From Candidatus Dojkabacteria bacterium UBA2222 (GTDB lineage Bacteria > Patescibacteriota > Dojkabacteria > SC72), in the NCBI GenBank assembly GCA_002328465.1, contig DCUE01000068.1:3017-9983 (forward strand): a DNA stretch of 6,967 nt, in the 5' to 3' direction. Made by a program: the position numbers and the translations under genes. Shown piece after piece: positions 1-6,883 of this stretch (the first letter of the stretch is position 1; the number at the start of each line of letters is the position of its first letter). The notes beneath the pieces were generated by a model, which worked only from the letters and a program-made list of their open reading frames with translations, was not told the DNA's origin and did no database searches.

Positions 1-198
1 AGGAGTGAAGATGGTTCTTCATATTTTTCTTTCTCAAATTCTGATATATTACAGGCATATTTCTTAGGAGCTGACAGTAAAAAATACGATTTTAATCTAT
101 CTCAGAATGATATAGAATTGGATGTAAGTAAAATAGGAAGTGGAACTACAAGTAAGGTAAAACTACTATCCGATTATGGAATATTAGATTTAAATTAA
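1..198 (+). CDS. C-terminal end of an unrecognised protein (5' end outside window)
   Basis: Frame 1 is open from the first base to a TAA at 196-198 and gives the last 65 residues of a protein that starts upstream. No ATG or other obvious start lies in the visible part. The segment is polar and soluble-looking, rich in Ser, Asp and Lys, with alternating hydrophobic residues that suggest beta structure (for example SYFSFSNSDILQAYFLGADS). It has no cysteine and no membrane span. It ends in LLSDYGILDLN. The next gene begins 22 bases after the stop on the same strand, so the two are probably co-transcribed. The family cannot be recognised from this fragment. Being upstream of membrane and extracytoplasmic proteins, it may be another envelope component, but that is inference only. 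Confidence 0.7.
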   Translation, partial: RSEDGSSYFSFSNSDILQAYFLGADSKKYDFNLSQNDIELDVSKIGSGTTSKVKLLSDYGILDLN

Positions 199-220
199 TA
201 CTCTCGAATCTAGTGCATTA

Positions 221-1531
221 ATGAAGAATGTAATTGAGAAACTAAAACCAGTGTTTTTGCTTTTAGGATTAACAGTCCTATGTATAGGTATTGTATGGGT
301 AACCAGACAATTCAAAGATGTTTTTGCTTCTCAATTGGATTACGGTATTGCTCAACAGGTACCAGTGTCAATAGAGACCATTTCGAAAGAAAATAATACA
401 ACTGATACATCACAACCATCTAAGGTTGAGAAAGATAGTGAGGGGTATGTATATGCAGCAAGTACAAGTTCAGATAGTATGTGTCCTTCGAGTACAATAA
501 ATATTTCTTCCCAATCTGTTTGTAGTAAAGATTCTTCTGGAGAAGTAGATTTTTCTAAAGGTACAAGATCGGGTGATGTTGTTAGCAAATCTTCTAAGGT
601 AATCCTTTCTCAAGTAACAGTTCCACTCGAGCTATTCTCTGGTATGGAGGTTAAGGATTCCAATAGATTGATCACTAGTAAAACTCCAACCTTTAAGGCA
701 GCAGGAGAGCAGATGGATGAAACTTTGGTGAATACCCAATTACCACCTGGAACTCAAATTAGTGAATATAATTCGTGGACAGCAGACAAGCCATTTACTA
801 CAGATTACAAATTGGGGTTTAGTTCGAAATCAGACGAACCGACAAATGAGGGTGAAATAGGAGTGGATAAAAAACTGCTTAACGAATGTGAAGAGTGTAA
901 TAACAAAGCTAATATAAACCCTGACAAATCAAACAAAATGTCAGAGGTTATGTTGGATAAAACATATAGGACTCCAGGAGAGAAAGCAAAGGTTAAGGAG
1001 GCTGATGTAATTGAAAGTTGTTCAAAGAATAACAGTACCTTTATTCTTTGGAATTCTGAATTTGAAGGGTGTTATTTATCTATTGTTGAGAGATTAGTTG
1101 CTTTATTCCAAACAATTGGAGATGGATTGTGGGGTAAATGTACTTCAGATCCTCCTTCAGAGGACTGTGTATATGTTGAAGATATAGTAATAATAATGGC
1201 ATCTCCGTTTGGTTCTGAGAACGATTGTATAGATAGTACATGTACAAATGCATATATGAATATTAGGAATAAATCTGCATTAGAACCTTCAGCTAGTGGT
1301 TCAAATAAAACTTACTATACAACAGAGTGTAAAGCCTTTATCGAAAGGAAAGAGCGTAATATACTCTGTGCATGGGATATGTCACATCTATTCAAAGAAA
1401 GAAAGGTTTCAGAGCTTGATGATATTCCTACTTTAGATTCTACCCCTTCAGATGGAGCTTATAAGCAGTTCCTCCAAAATCAGGTTAATGGTAAAAGGGG
1501 TTCTGCTTCTGATGCGATTCAATTACAGTAA
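221..1531 (+). CDS. Signal-anchored, cysteine-rich extracytoplasmic protein of unknown function
   Basis: The 436-residue protein starts with a Lys-containing n-region (K2, K7, K9) and one hydrophobic span at about residues 11-28, followed by R29. This suggests a signal anchor with the rest of the protein outside the cytoplasm. Residues about 45-260 are polar and Ser/Thr/Asp/Lys-rich, probably a flexible linker. The C-terminal region, about 265-390, looks folded and carries eight cysteines (267, 284, 307, 316, 336, 341, 370, 383). Others lie at 88, 101, 223 and 226, giving twelve outside the membrane, a number that fits disulfides. C21 lies in the membrane span and has no lipobox before it. 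The ATG is the only plausible start: upstream the frame closes at TAA 191-193 with no ATG, GTG or TTG between. No Shine-Dalgarno sequence is visible. I do not recognise the family. Its place just before a VirB6-like gene suggests an envelope subunit of the same complex. Confidence 0.85.
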   Translation: MKNVIEKLKPVFLLLGLTVLCIGIVWVTRQFKDVFASQLDYGIAQQVPVSIETISKENNTTDTSQPSKVEKDSEGYVYAASTSSDSMCPSSTINISSQSVCSKDSSGEVDFSKGTRSGDVVSKSSKVILSQVTVPLELFSGMEVKDSNRLITSKTPTFKAAGEQMDETLVNTQLPPGTQISEYNSWTADKPFTTDYKLGFSSKSDEPTNEGEIGVDKKLLNECEECNNKANINPDKSNKMSEVMLDKTYRTPGEKAKVKEADVIESCSKNNSTFILWNSEFEGCYLSIVERLVALFQTIGDGLWGKCTSDPPSEDCVYVEDIVIIMASPFGSENDCIDSTCTNAYMNIRNKSALEPSASGSNKTYYTTECKAFIERKERNILCAWDMSHLFKERKVSELDDIPTLDSTPSDGAYKQFLQNQVNGKRGSASDAIQLQ

Positions 1532-1554
1532 ATTAAATTTATATTATAAATAAA

Positions 1555-3069
1555 ATGAGTGTTACTAAGAGAATATATAAATTAGGACTTAGGTTAAAAG
1601 AGATTACAGAGAGAAAAGAGTTTAGATTCTCTTTAATGACAGTTCTAACATTCTTGTTCTTCTTTGCGACTTTTAATACATATGCACAGGAAGAGGGAAT
1701 TTCTCCTGATTGGGATGGAACCAAAAGTTTTCATAATACCATTAGTGGCACCAAGGAAGACGAAGACAATATGAATAGTCGTCAGGGTCTTGAGATGCTA
1801 AATTCTGGTTGGACTGCTGTCTCCCTTATTGCACCAGAAATTACTGCAGAAGGAGCAGCTGTTGGTCAAAACCCAAACATACCATATGACTTGAAACGTG
1901 GATTACTTGGTATGACAGAAGATGCTGCAACAATAGCTTATGCTATGTATCCGACAGTAAATATACCTCAACATCTTGCACAAAGATGGGTTCCTGGATA
2001 TGACGATGTTACAACAGCGCTTTATGCTCAGGAGAAACATTATAGTGGATATGAGGAGTTAACGAATTCTGGTATTACCATTTTATGGGGGAATGTGTTG
2101 AATATATCATATGTAATATTTGTGGTTATAATGATTGTTGCAGGTTTTATGATTATGTTTAGACATAAACTAGGAGGACAGACCTTAGTAACATTGGGTA
2201 GTGTTCTACCAAAGGTTATCACGTCGCTTATTCTTGCTACATTTAGTTTCGCCATTGCTGGATTTGTGATAGATATAGGGGGGGTAATATCAGGGATAGT
2301 AGCGTCTATATTGGGTCTTGATGTAGTTACACCTATCTCTTCTCTCGGTGGGTTATTGATGTCTGTAATAGGAGTTGGAGGTGCCGTTGGTGGAGGAATA
2401 GGATTAGTAGTAAGTGGGGCGATAGGGGCTTTGGGAATTACTTCAATAGTGGGGGGTGCTGCCGCAGCCGGTGGAGGACTTGTTGGTTTAACTGCAATTC
2501 TATCTAATCCTGCCGGTTGGGTTGTTGGAGCTGTGATAGCTGGTGTTGTTGGAACAATCGGCGTGATAGTAATTCTTGTTGTTTTGGGAATAATATTAAC
2601 AGGTGCAATAAGGGTATTGATTACACTATATAAGGCCTACTTTAGTTTGTTAATATCTGTAATTATGGGTCCTTTACAAATAACACTCGGAGCAATACCA
2701 GGTAATCAGAATATAATTAAGAACTGGTTCTTAAGCATATTAAGGAATGTTCTTGTATTTCCAGTTGTCTTGTTTATTGTTAATTTACCAAATGCAATAG
2801 CTAATTCTAAAGCTGAGGCATTAATGAGATTCCCTGGGAAATTGGTGTATGAAGATGCTGGTACTTATAATAGTGTAACTGGTTTTGACGCAGCAAGTGG
2901 AATATTCCTTCTAATTATGAAGATAGTTGTTCTATTCTTCGCTGCTCAAGCTCCAAAATATCTTGAAGCTTGGTTCCCTGCACAACCTAATAAAGCTTTT
3001 GGGGAGGGTATCGCAAGTGCAAGGGGTAGCCTTGCAAAGATTCCTTTGGTCGGTAGCCTGTTTAAATAG
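1555..3069 (+). CDS. VirB6/TrbL-like polytopic membrane protein (type IV secretion-like)
   Basis: The 504-residue protein has a signal-peptide-like segment after a long basic n-region (hydrophobic about 25-40, possible cleavage after A44 in NTYA/QEEG). A polar exported domain follows (45-175), then a strongly hydrophobic remainder. Likely spans lie near 180-202, 220-253, 264-300, 302-316, 322-350, 354-372, 393-412 and 449-466. The stretch GFMIMFRHKLGGQT (197-210), P219 and then ATFSFAIAGFVIDIGG (228-243) resemble the VirB6/TrbL-like proteins of CPR bacteria. So does the later MGPLQITLGAIPGN (371-384) followed by NWF and a VFP span. VirB6 proteins form part of the inner-membrane channel or platform of type IV secretion systems. 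The protein appears to have no cysteine. The tract 264-351 is unusually Gly/Ala-rich. The start is secure because TAA at 1534-1536 closes the frame upstream. It sits 23 bases after gene 2 and 22 before gene 4. VirB6 homologues diverge strongly, so the call rests on motif and topology; a generic transporter is less likely. Confidence 0.72.
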   Translation: MSVTKRIYKLGLRLKEITERKEFRFSLMTVLTFLFFFATFNTYAQEEGISPDWDGTKSFHNTISGTKEDEDNMNSRQGLEMLNSGWTAVSLIAPEITAEGAAVGQNPNIPYDLKRGLLGMTEDAATIAYAMYPTVNIPQHLAQRWVPGYDDVTTALYAQEKHYSGYEELTNSGITILWGNVLNISYVIFVVIMIVAGFMIMFRHKLGGQTLVTLGSVLPKVITSLILATFSFAIAGFVIDIGGVISGIVASILGLDVVTPISSLGGLLMSVIGVGGAVGGGIGLVVSGAIGALGITSIVGGAAAAGGGLVGLTAILSNPAGWVVGAVIAGVVGTIGVIVILVVLGIILTGAIRVLITLYKAYFSLLISVIMGPLQITLGAIPGNQNIIKNWFLSILRNVLVFPVVLFIVNLPNAIANSKAEALMRFPGKLVYEDAGTYNSVTGFDAASGIFLLIMKIVVLFFAAQAPKYLEAWFPAQPNKAFGEGIASARGSLAKIPLVGSLFK

Positions 3070-3091
3070 ATAATATTGGGTTTGAAAAAAT

Positions 3092-5821
3092 ATGCCTAAA
3101 AAAAGGCAATCTGAAAATTATGATGCTATAGGGGGAATATATGATTTCCTCTTTGCAGAATCCAGAAAGCCAAAAGTAAAAAGAAGGCCAGTTAAACTTG
3201 AGAATCTTCCTGATACTACAGGAGTATTAACTGATGCACTAGTTTCATCTCTTGCATCTCCGGCAACATTTATGACCGATCAAATTGCAAGGGAAATGAA
3301 CTCAGCATTAGATATAAAACTTGGATCGGTAAAATTCGAGGAAGATGGAGAATTGAAATTCACAACAAAAGGAATTGTTGATCTTATAAAAGATCCTGCA
3401 GGTTTTGTACAAAAGGCAATTGATGATCAGAAGGCAGATAGGAAAGCTGCAAGGGCAGCATTTTTAGGTGCTACAATGATGGATTTTGTAGTTACAGGTT
3501 GGGCACAAAAATATGGAAATGCGGATGTTAGAGCCGCTGCTTTAGCAAATACACAAGCTGCACAACAAAGTGAAAGCTATAAAGTTGCAAGAGCTATGGG
3601 ACAAAGCATGAGAGGTGGCTCTTCGTATCCGACTCATTTTGACTATATGTCTCAAAGATCTTTAGATTTAATAGGGAGACAAACATTTGGGAGTGCTTGG
3701 GAAACCATGAGTAGTTCAGATAAGAGTGAATTTACGCAGATTCTTTCTGGTGGTAGAGGAGCACTTGAAACCATTGGGAGAATAGATCATGGTCCAGCTT
3801 GGGCTAGTATGAGTGATACCCAGAAATCAACATATAAAAAAAGTGCATCACAAAGTGGTGAGTTTTCACAAGAGAGTATACAAAGATATTTAGCAAAGAA
3901 ATATGGGCAAAATGAAGCGAGAAATTTTGGAAGAGTAACATCCAAATTTGTTGGAGGAACTTCGAGTGAAAGTATTGATATTTTAGATGCTAAAAAAGGA
4001 GTTAAATTATATAGAACTCTTGAGAAACAGCATCTTTATGAAAGAATTGGAGCACTAAGAAATGTAGCTCCAGGTTCACCACAAGCCGAAGAGAGAAGAA
4101 CTTATGAGAAAATGCTTTTGGCGATCAATATGAGTGAAAAAACAATACCTGTTCTCTCAAGTGAAATAGTGAAGCTTAGAGGGCAGATAAGTTCTGAAAG
4201 AGACCCTCAAAAAAGACGGTTATTAGAAGATAAATTAGCTGATTCTCAAGATATCCTTAAGAATATTAATAGAGGTCTATTCGCTAGTAAAATTGGGCAA
4301 TGGGAGGGATATATTAATTCTTTGAAGAATGTTTGGCTAAGTAAGGATGGAACAGGTCTTTTCGAAAATATCATTAATGGAAATTTCTTTAGAGAAGATA
4401 ATAATAAAATACTCAATCCAGTTGAACAAAAACTAGTGGGTGATTTAAAGATAAATATTGCGAAAACAGATAAGAGCGGACTTTTAAGTGCATATAATGA
4501 GATGGGAGAAACGCTCTATTATCTTACACCAGGCTCTTTGTTCAAAACGGTTTTCTATAATGGAGAAGGTTTCGCAAGAATGGCTTACAAACACATGGGA
4601 GCTGTAAATGGAATGTTATCGAAAAGTAGCCTATTCGATGGATTAAAAGAATCAATGTTTGAAGAAATGATGTCTGCGAATATACAGGATTATGGAAAGC
4701 TTGTTGATGATATGATGAAAAAGGTCCTCATGGCAAACAAGGGGAGTGGAAAGATATTAACCCAAGATCAGTTAGAGAATTTGAGGAAATTATTGGAGAA
4801 ATCAGCATCTTTTAGAAAATTAGGAGAAGCTTTTAGTTATCCATTTAAATTTCAACAGGCAATTAATAAGGTAATCTCGAATAGATTAGAGGGAATCAGG
4901 AGGAAGATACAAGAGGCAATACTCAACAATCCTAAACTTAGAGATTTACTTGTTAGAACGGGAGCAGAAAAACTTTTAGGCAAATGGGTAGTGGGGGGAG
5001 GGATACGTGTATTAATGCAATCTCTGGTTACTGCAGTTGTTGGTGCCTTAGGAATGACTTTTGGCCCAATAGCTAGTGCAGTTACATCGGTTTTGACTTA
5101 TATAGCTACCGATTTGCTTATGAAGATGCTAAAGGGTGTCTTAGTAATATTAAAATATATGGCACTTGGAATCGTAGCAATATTTGCAATAGTCCTATTT
5201 CTGGGGACGATGATCGTTGGGAAATTTAATAAAACAAACTACACATACACGAATGTCGCTCCAGGAGATGTATTAATATGTGATGCCTATGGAGGACAAC
5301 CAATTGGTCCTGGACCAGGTGAACCACCATATGAAACTGGATGTATAGATGGAAATGAAACTATTCACGAAATATATAATCGTGTTGCGAGTGAAATGGG
5401 AATAGGGACATCACTTGAGTTAATTACTTGTCCTGGGCATGATTATTGTGATGATATTGATTGGGCATGGTGCTATAGTGCAGGAAGTATATATTGTAGG
5501 GCAGACAGAATAGGTGGCGCATCTTGTCCAACATTAGAAAGACTTTTTATACATGAATTACTTCATCAAGTTCAAAGTAGAAACTCAGGTGGAATATATG
5601 GTACTTTACTAAGAGAGTGGGGAGCAGACTATCTCTCTAATAATGGTGGAGGATATTCATTTAATACTGCTGCTGGATGTATCCGCGCAACTGAAACACC
5701 AATGCTTTCATCTTGTGATGCAGCTACTCTAGCCGCAATAGCACAAAGTGAGGGTTGGGCATATGAAACAGATTGTAGACGTGCCCTAAGTAGTTATATA
5801 ACTGGATTCTGTAGTAGATAA
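3092..5821 (+). CDS. Large membrane-anchored protein with C-terminal gluzincin-type zinc metallopeptidase domain
   Basis: The 909-residue protein has three parts. Residues 1 to about 635 are charged, mostly helical and free of cysteine, with a basic N terminus, a degenerate 34-residue repeat (190-248) and a probable coiled coil near 345-400. Residues about 640-676 and 683-710 are hydrophobic and should cross the membrane. Residues 711-909 contain eleven cysteines and the zincin motif HELLH (821-825). It is followed 17 residues later by EWGAD (842-846), an ExxAD third-ligand motif as in M48 peptidases and DUF4157-like gluzincins. H821, H825 and E842 would bind zinc and E822 would be the catalytic base. 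The cysteines imply that this domain lies outside the cytoplasm. All expected active-site residues are present, so activity is plausible; the substrate (peptidoglycan-linked protein, envelope protein or recipient surface) is unknown. The start is fixed by an in-frame TGA at 3083-3085. Its position after a VirB6-like gene recalls Tn916 CwlT, a membrane-anchored wall hydrolase, but no sequence similarity to CwlT is claimed. Confidence 0.82.
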   Translation: MPKKRQSENYDAIGGIYDFLFAESRKPKVKRRPVKLENLPDTTGVLTDALVSSLASPATFMTDQIAREMNSALDIKLGSVKFEEDGELKFTTKGIVDLIKDPAGFVQKAIDDQKADRKAARAAFLGATMMDFVVTGWAQKYGNADVRAAALANTQAAQQSESYKVARAMGQSMRGGSSYPTHFDYMSQRSLDLIGRQTFGSAWETMSSSDKSEFTQILSGGRGALETIGRIDHGPAWASMSDTQKSTYKKSASQSGEFSQESIQRYLAKKYGQNEARNFGRVTSKFVGGTSSESIDILDAKKGVKLYRTLEKQHLYERIGALRNVAPGSPQAEERRTYEKMLLAINMSEKTIPVLSSEIVKLRGQISSERDPQKRRLLEDKLADSQDILKNINRGLFASKIGQWEGYINSLKNVWLSKDGTGLFENIINGNFFREDNNKILNPVEQKLVGDLKINIAKTDKSGLLSAYNEMGETLYYLTPGSLFKTVFYNGEGFARMAYKHMGAVNGMLSKSSLFDGLKESMFEEMMSANIQDYGKLVDDMMKKVLMANKGSGKILTQDQLENLRKLLEKSASFRKLGEAFSYPFKFQQAINKVISNRLEGIRRKIQEAILNNPKLRDLLVRTGAEKLLGKWVVGGGIRVLMQSLVTAVVGALGMTFGPIASAVTSVLTYIATDLLMKMLKGVLVILKYMALGIVAIFAIVLFLGTMIVGKFNKTNYTYTNVAPGDVLICDAYGGQPIGPGPGEPPYETGCIDGNETIHEIYNRVASEMGIGTSLELITCPGHDYCDDIDWAWCYSAGSIYCRADRIGGASCPTLERLFIHELLHQVQSRNSGGIYGTLLREWGADYLSNNGGGYSFNTAAGCIRATETPMLSSCDAATLAAIAQSEGWAYETDCRRALSSYITGFCSR
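3659..3835 (+). repeat. Two-copy degenerate 34-residue protein repeat inside gene 4
   Basis: Residues 190-214 and 224-248 of the large protein align without gaps at a 34-residue offset. The shared pattern is L-x-x-IGR-x-x-x-G-x-AW-x-x-MS-x-x-x-KS, with 11 identities in 25 aligned positions by hand count. Further conservative pairs are D/E after the first Leu and F/Y at the end. The copies are diverged at DNA level, so this is an old intragenic duplication or a small structural repeat rather than a recent tandem repeat. I found no clear third copy on either side. Confidence 0.55.
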
Positions 5822-5823
5822 TG
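5819..5823 (+). promoter_or_regulatory. TAATG stop/start overlap coupling genes 4 and 5
   Basis: The TAA stop of the metallopeptidase-domain gene (5819-5821) shares its last A with the ATG of the next gene (5821-5823). The bases just upstream (ctgtagtagata) contain no Shine-Dalgarno motif. Translation of gene 5 therefore probably depends on ribosomes finishing gene 4, which would tie the amounts of the two proteins together. The overlap is seen directly; the coupling is inference. Confidence 0.75.
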
Positions 5824-6828
5824 GGAAAAATAAAAGAATTTATAAAAAAATATAAAGGGTGGTTAGCTATAGGAATGATTTTAGGTTCTGTATTAGGGGT
5901 ATTAATAATAATAAATATCTCAAATAACAGGCAAAAGGAAGACATTAAGAATATTCAAAGTCCTTTCTATACACCAACTGTTAATTTAAACATAAATCTC
6001 CAAGTATCAGAGCCAGAAATACCTAAAGAGGATAAAGTATATAAGGTACAGGGAGATAATATGGAATTACTTACTTCAATACTTCAGACTTTCTATAAAA
6101 ATGAAAAGATAGTTGATACTTCAAAAGAAACATATCTGGAATTCGATAGGGGAACATTTTCCTACTCTCCAAATAGTAGAATTTTAACTACTAGTTTTGC
6201 AGATGGTTATGAACTTAATTCTTCTATAATGTCGAGTCAAGAAGTCGAAGATTTTTTTAGTTCGAACTTTGGGATAAGTAAGATAAAGGTTACAGAAGAA
6301 AATCAAACAGGAGAGGATACAGAATATAAGGGGGTTTTCATCTTGAAAGATACTGAAATAGGGTCTGTATATTTAGAGGGTAACGCATTCACTTTAAGAA
6401 TAAACGACGAGGGAGAGGTCTCCTACTTATCTGTTCTTTTATTGGTAGAACAGAATGTAAAGGAGTATCAAACAATGCCTATTTCTCAAGTGTATGTCCT
6501 TATCAAAAATCAGAGATATCCAAGAATGTTAATACATCAGAACATAGAGGATAGATATTATAATCAGACTCCAACCTTAAGAGGATCTTCTGTAATCTCT
6601 GAATATACAGTTAAAGAAATTAGTAGGCTGTATCTCTTCAATGATTCATCGAATAATCTTGTATTACCAATGTATAAATTAGAGGGGGATGGGCTTCTAA
6701 TTAATTCAAAGAAGGAGAAATTTTGGTCTGATACAAATGTCTTTATCTGTGCAGTTAACCCATCTTTTGTTGTTGAAAGAAAATTACAAGAAGTATTTTC
6801 TGAACCCTCTTCTCCTGAGCGCCCATAG
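5821..6828 (+). CDS. Signal-anchored extracytoplasmic protein, possibly YycH/YycI-like fold
   Basis: The 335-residue protein has a Lys-rich N terminus (K3, K5, K9, K10, K12) and one membrane span at about 14-34 with no clear cleavage site. A polar linker follows to about residue 70, then a mixed alpha/beta extracytoplasmic part. The segment near 185-207 (NAFTLRINDEGEVSYLSVLL) and the later LVLPMYKLEGDG before a Phe-rich end recall a pattern in YycH/YycI- or PepSY-like anchored proteins. There a strand pair and a 'leads to P-x-Y-x-x-x-G' strand recur. That resemblance is from memory and weak. It has a single cysteine (C310), unlike its neighbours. It begins on the last base of the gene 4 stop, so it is likely made in proportion to that protein. 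By gene order it could fill the place of a VirB8-like subunit (as Tn916 Orf13/TcpC), which is also single-span with the bulk outside. I see no VirB8 signature, so the function is unassigned. Confidence 0.82.
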   Translation: MGKIKEFIKKYKGWLAIGMILGSVLGVLIIINISNNRQKEDIKNIQSPFYTPTVNLNINLQVSEPEIPKEDKVYKVQGDNMELLTSILQTFYKNEKIVDTSKETYLEFDRGTFSYSPNSRILTTSFADGYELNSSIMSSQEVEDFFSSNFGISKIKVTEENQTGEDTEYKGVFILKDTEIGSVYLEGNAFTLRINDEGEVSYLSVLLLVEQNVKEYQTMPISQVYVLIKNQRYPRMLIHQNIEDRYYNQTPTLRGSSVISEYTVKEISRLYLFNDSSNNLVLPMYKLEGDGLLINSKKEKFWSDTNVFICAVNPSFVVERKLQEVFSEPSSPERP

Positions 6829-6839
6829 AAATTCTTCTC

Positions 6840-6867
6840 CCTATAATCATATGTATAAAGGTTTTTT
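6840..6867 (+). terminator. Weak intrinsic terminator candidate after gene 5
   Basis: Twelve bases after the gene 5 stop, CCT-ATA (6840-6845) can pair with TAT-AGG (6854-6856 and 6859-6861) across an 8-base loop. Two unpaired A residues (6857-6858) form a bulge. Six T residues follow at once (6862-6867). The stem is short and has only two GC pairs, so termination would be leaky at best. The position between an operon end and a new promoter-like site favours it. Confidence 0.33.
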
Positions 6868-6868
6868 G

Positions 6869-6877
6869 TGATACAAT
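6869..6877 (+). promoter_or_regulatory. Extended -10 promoter candidate for gene 6
   Basis: TGATACAAT is a TG-N extended -10 whose hexamer TACAAT differs from TATAAT at one position. The hexamer ends at 6877, and a start site 7 bases downstream falls on or next to the A of the ATG at 6884. No convincing -35 box lies 16-18 bases upstream, which extended -10 promoters can tolerate. The predicted transcript would have almost no leader. Confidence 0.4.
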
Positions 6878-6883
6878 TAGAGC

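Noticed and set aside
281..283. C21 of gene 2 as a lipoprotein cysteine
   Set aside because: The preceding residues are TVL, which does not fit the small residue needed before the lipobox cysteine, and the hydrophobic run continues well beyond it.
352..588. Reverse-strand open frame of 78 codons within gene 2
   Set aside because: It lies wholly inside a longer forward gene with better coding character and gives no recognisable protein; it is a shadow of the Ser/Thr-rich linker.
887..898. CEEC (C223, C226) in gene 2 as a thioredoxin-like or zinc-ribbon motif
   Set aside because: There is no surrounding thioredoxin pattern and no second CxxC pair; the site is in the polar linker.
1539..1724. 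Reverse-strand frame with a hydrophobic end opposite the start of gene 3
   Set aside because: It overlaps the gene 3 start and signal peptide. The hydrophobic run is the complement of A/T-rich leader and intergenic bases.
5844..5850. A7 run near the start of gene 5 (and another at 3098-3104 in gene 4) as programmed slippage sites
   Set aside because: Both are in frame within Lys-rich N termini, no alternative downstream frame is opened, and no stimulatory structure or spaced stop is visible.
5724..5945. Reverse-strand 73-codon frame across the gene 4/gene 5 junction
   Set aside because: It crosses a tight stop/start overlap on the other strand and its Phe/Ile-rich product mirrors A/T-rich codons of the gene 5 anchor.
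6842..6847. Perfect TATAAT hexamer after gene 5
   Set aside because: It has no -35 or TG extension, lies 36 bases before the next ATG, and is within the candidate terminator hairpin. Such hexamers are frequent in A/T-rich DNA.
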